Shown piece after piece: positions 5,758 through 5,965 of a stretch of 5,965 nucleotides of DNA (positions within the stretch are counted from its first letter, which is position 1; every line of letters begins with the position of its first letter). The position numbers and the translations under genes were made by a program. The notes beneath the pieces are model-generated. The model worked only from the letters and a program-made list of their open reading frames with translations, made no database searches and was not told the origin of the DNA. The stretch comes from Deltaproteobacteria bacterium (GTDB taxonomy: Bacteria > Desulfobacterota > Desulfobacteria > Desulfobacterales > JAFDFH01), in contig JAFDFH010000483.1 in assembly GCA_019309945.1 (NCBI GenBank), positions 1 through 5,965 of the forward strand. Direction: 5' to 3'.

Positions 5758-5965
5758 TGGTTGTGCTAGGCGGGGAGCTAGCGGTGCCCTTTTCCCGAAA
5801 TCCGCTATATGCGGGGCTGAATCCCCTCTAAAGGGTTTTAATCTGGATACATATAGGTCATTTTGATCGGCCGCCGCGCAACAGACGGTTACGAACCTCG
5901 TCAGGTCCGGAAGGAAGCAGCGATAAGTAATGCGGTCTGTGTCGTGGATCGATCCCGGTCATGCT
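5758..5965 (+). ncRNA. ffs: Signal recognition particle RNA, long form with Alu domain (3' end beyond window)
   Basis: SRP RNA pairs with Ffh to deliver nascent membrane proteins to the translocon. The Ffh-binding S-domain hairpin is unmistakable: CAGGTCC, tetraloop GGAA (5909-5912), then GGAAGCAG. It is closed below by ACAGAC/GTCTGT (5881-5886/5935-5940). The 5' part also matches the Alu domain of the Bacillus-type large SRP RNA: GTGCTAGGCGGGGAGCTAGC (5763-5782), GGTGCCC (5783-5789), AATCCGCTAT and GGGGCTGAATCCCC (5812-5825). The returning 3' strand runs off the right edge, so perhaps 50-70 bases are missing. The exact 5' end is inferred from the promoter. It is divergent from tilS. Confidence 0.92.

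Overview
The window is a mostly minus-strand block of housekeeping genes in a bacterium of about 40-45% GC. In transcription order (right to left) it reads: tilS (tRNA-Ile lysidine synthetase, reading frame broken), ftsH (membrane AAA+ zinc protease), folP (dihydropteroate synthase) and coaX (type III pantothenate kinase, cut by the left edge). A plus-strand SRP RNA gene enters at the right edge, divergent from tilS and separated from it by about 680 bp. The tilS-ftsH-folP-coaX order, the Gram-negative-type FtsH and the two short repeat elements suggest a Desulfobacterota (former Deltaproteobacteria, perhaps Desulfobacterales-like) genome. That assignment is inference; no taxonomic marker was searched.

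Region by region. 1-459: N-terminal 153 codons of coaX. 460-653: a gap almost filled by a 171-bp element with 17-bp terminal inverted repeats (MITE-like) that ends exactly at the folP stop codon. 654-1622: folP, starting at GTG inside the 3' end of ftsH; a 63-bp GC-rich imperfect palindrome lies in frame in its 5' end. 1603-3564: complete ftsH with a TTG start and a strong Shine-Dalgarno. 3645-5078: tilS, whose conserved protein sequence runs through three reading frames. The two lesions are a deletion of about 22 nt near 4848 and a 4-bp tandem duplication at 3882-3889. 5079-5723: promoter region plus a long AT-rich non-coding stretch with small repeats. 5724-5965: promoter and most of a long-form (Alu-domain-containing) SRP RNA.

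The four minus-strand genes probably form one transcription unit from the promoter at 5140-5169, possibly with an internal start before ftsH. They share no single pathway: tilS serves AUA decoding, ftsH protein quality control, folP folate synthesis and coaX coenzyme A synthesis. SRP RNA serves membrane-protein targeting.

No undescribed system (defence, toxin, BGC, CRISPR) is visible. The points most worth a second look are the doubly broken tilS in a genome that uses AUA codons, the palindromic repeat translated inside folP, the MITE-like insertion abutting folP, the palindrome filling the spacer of the putative operon promoter, and a Bacillus-style large SRP RNA in an apparently Gram-negative genome.
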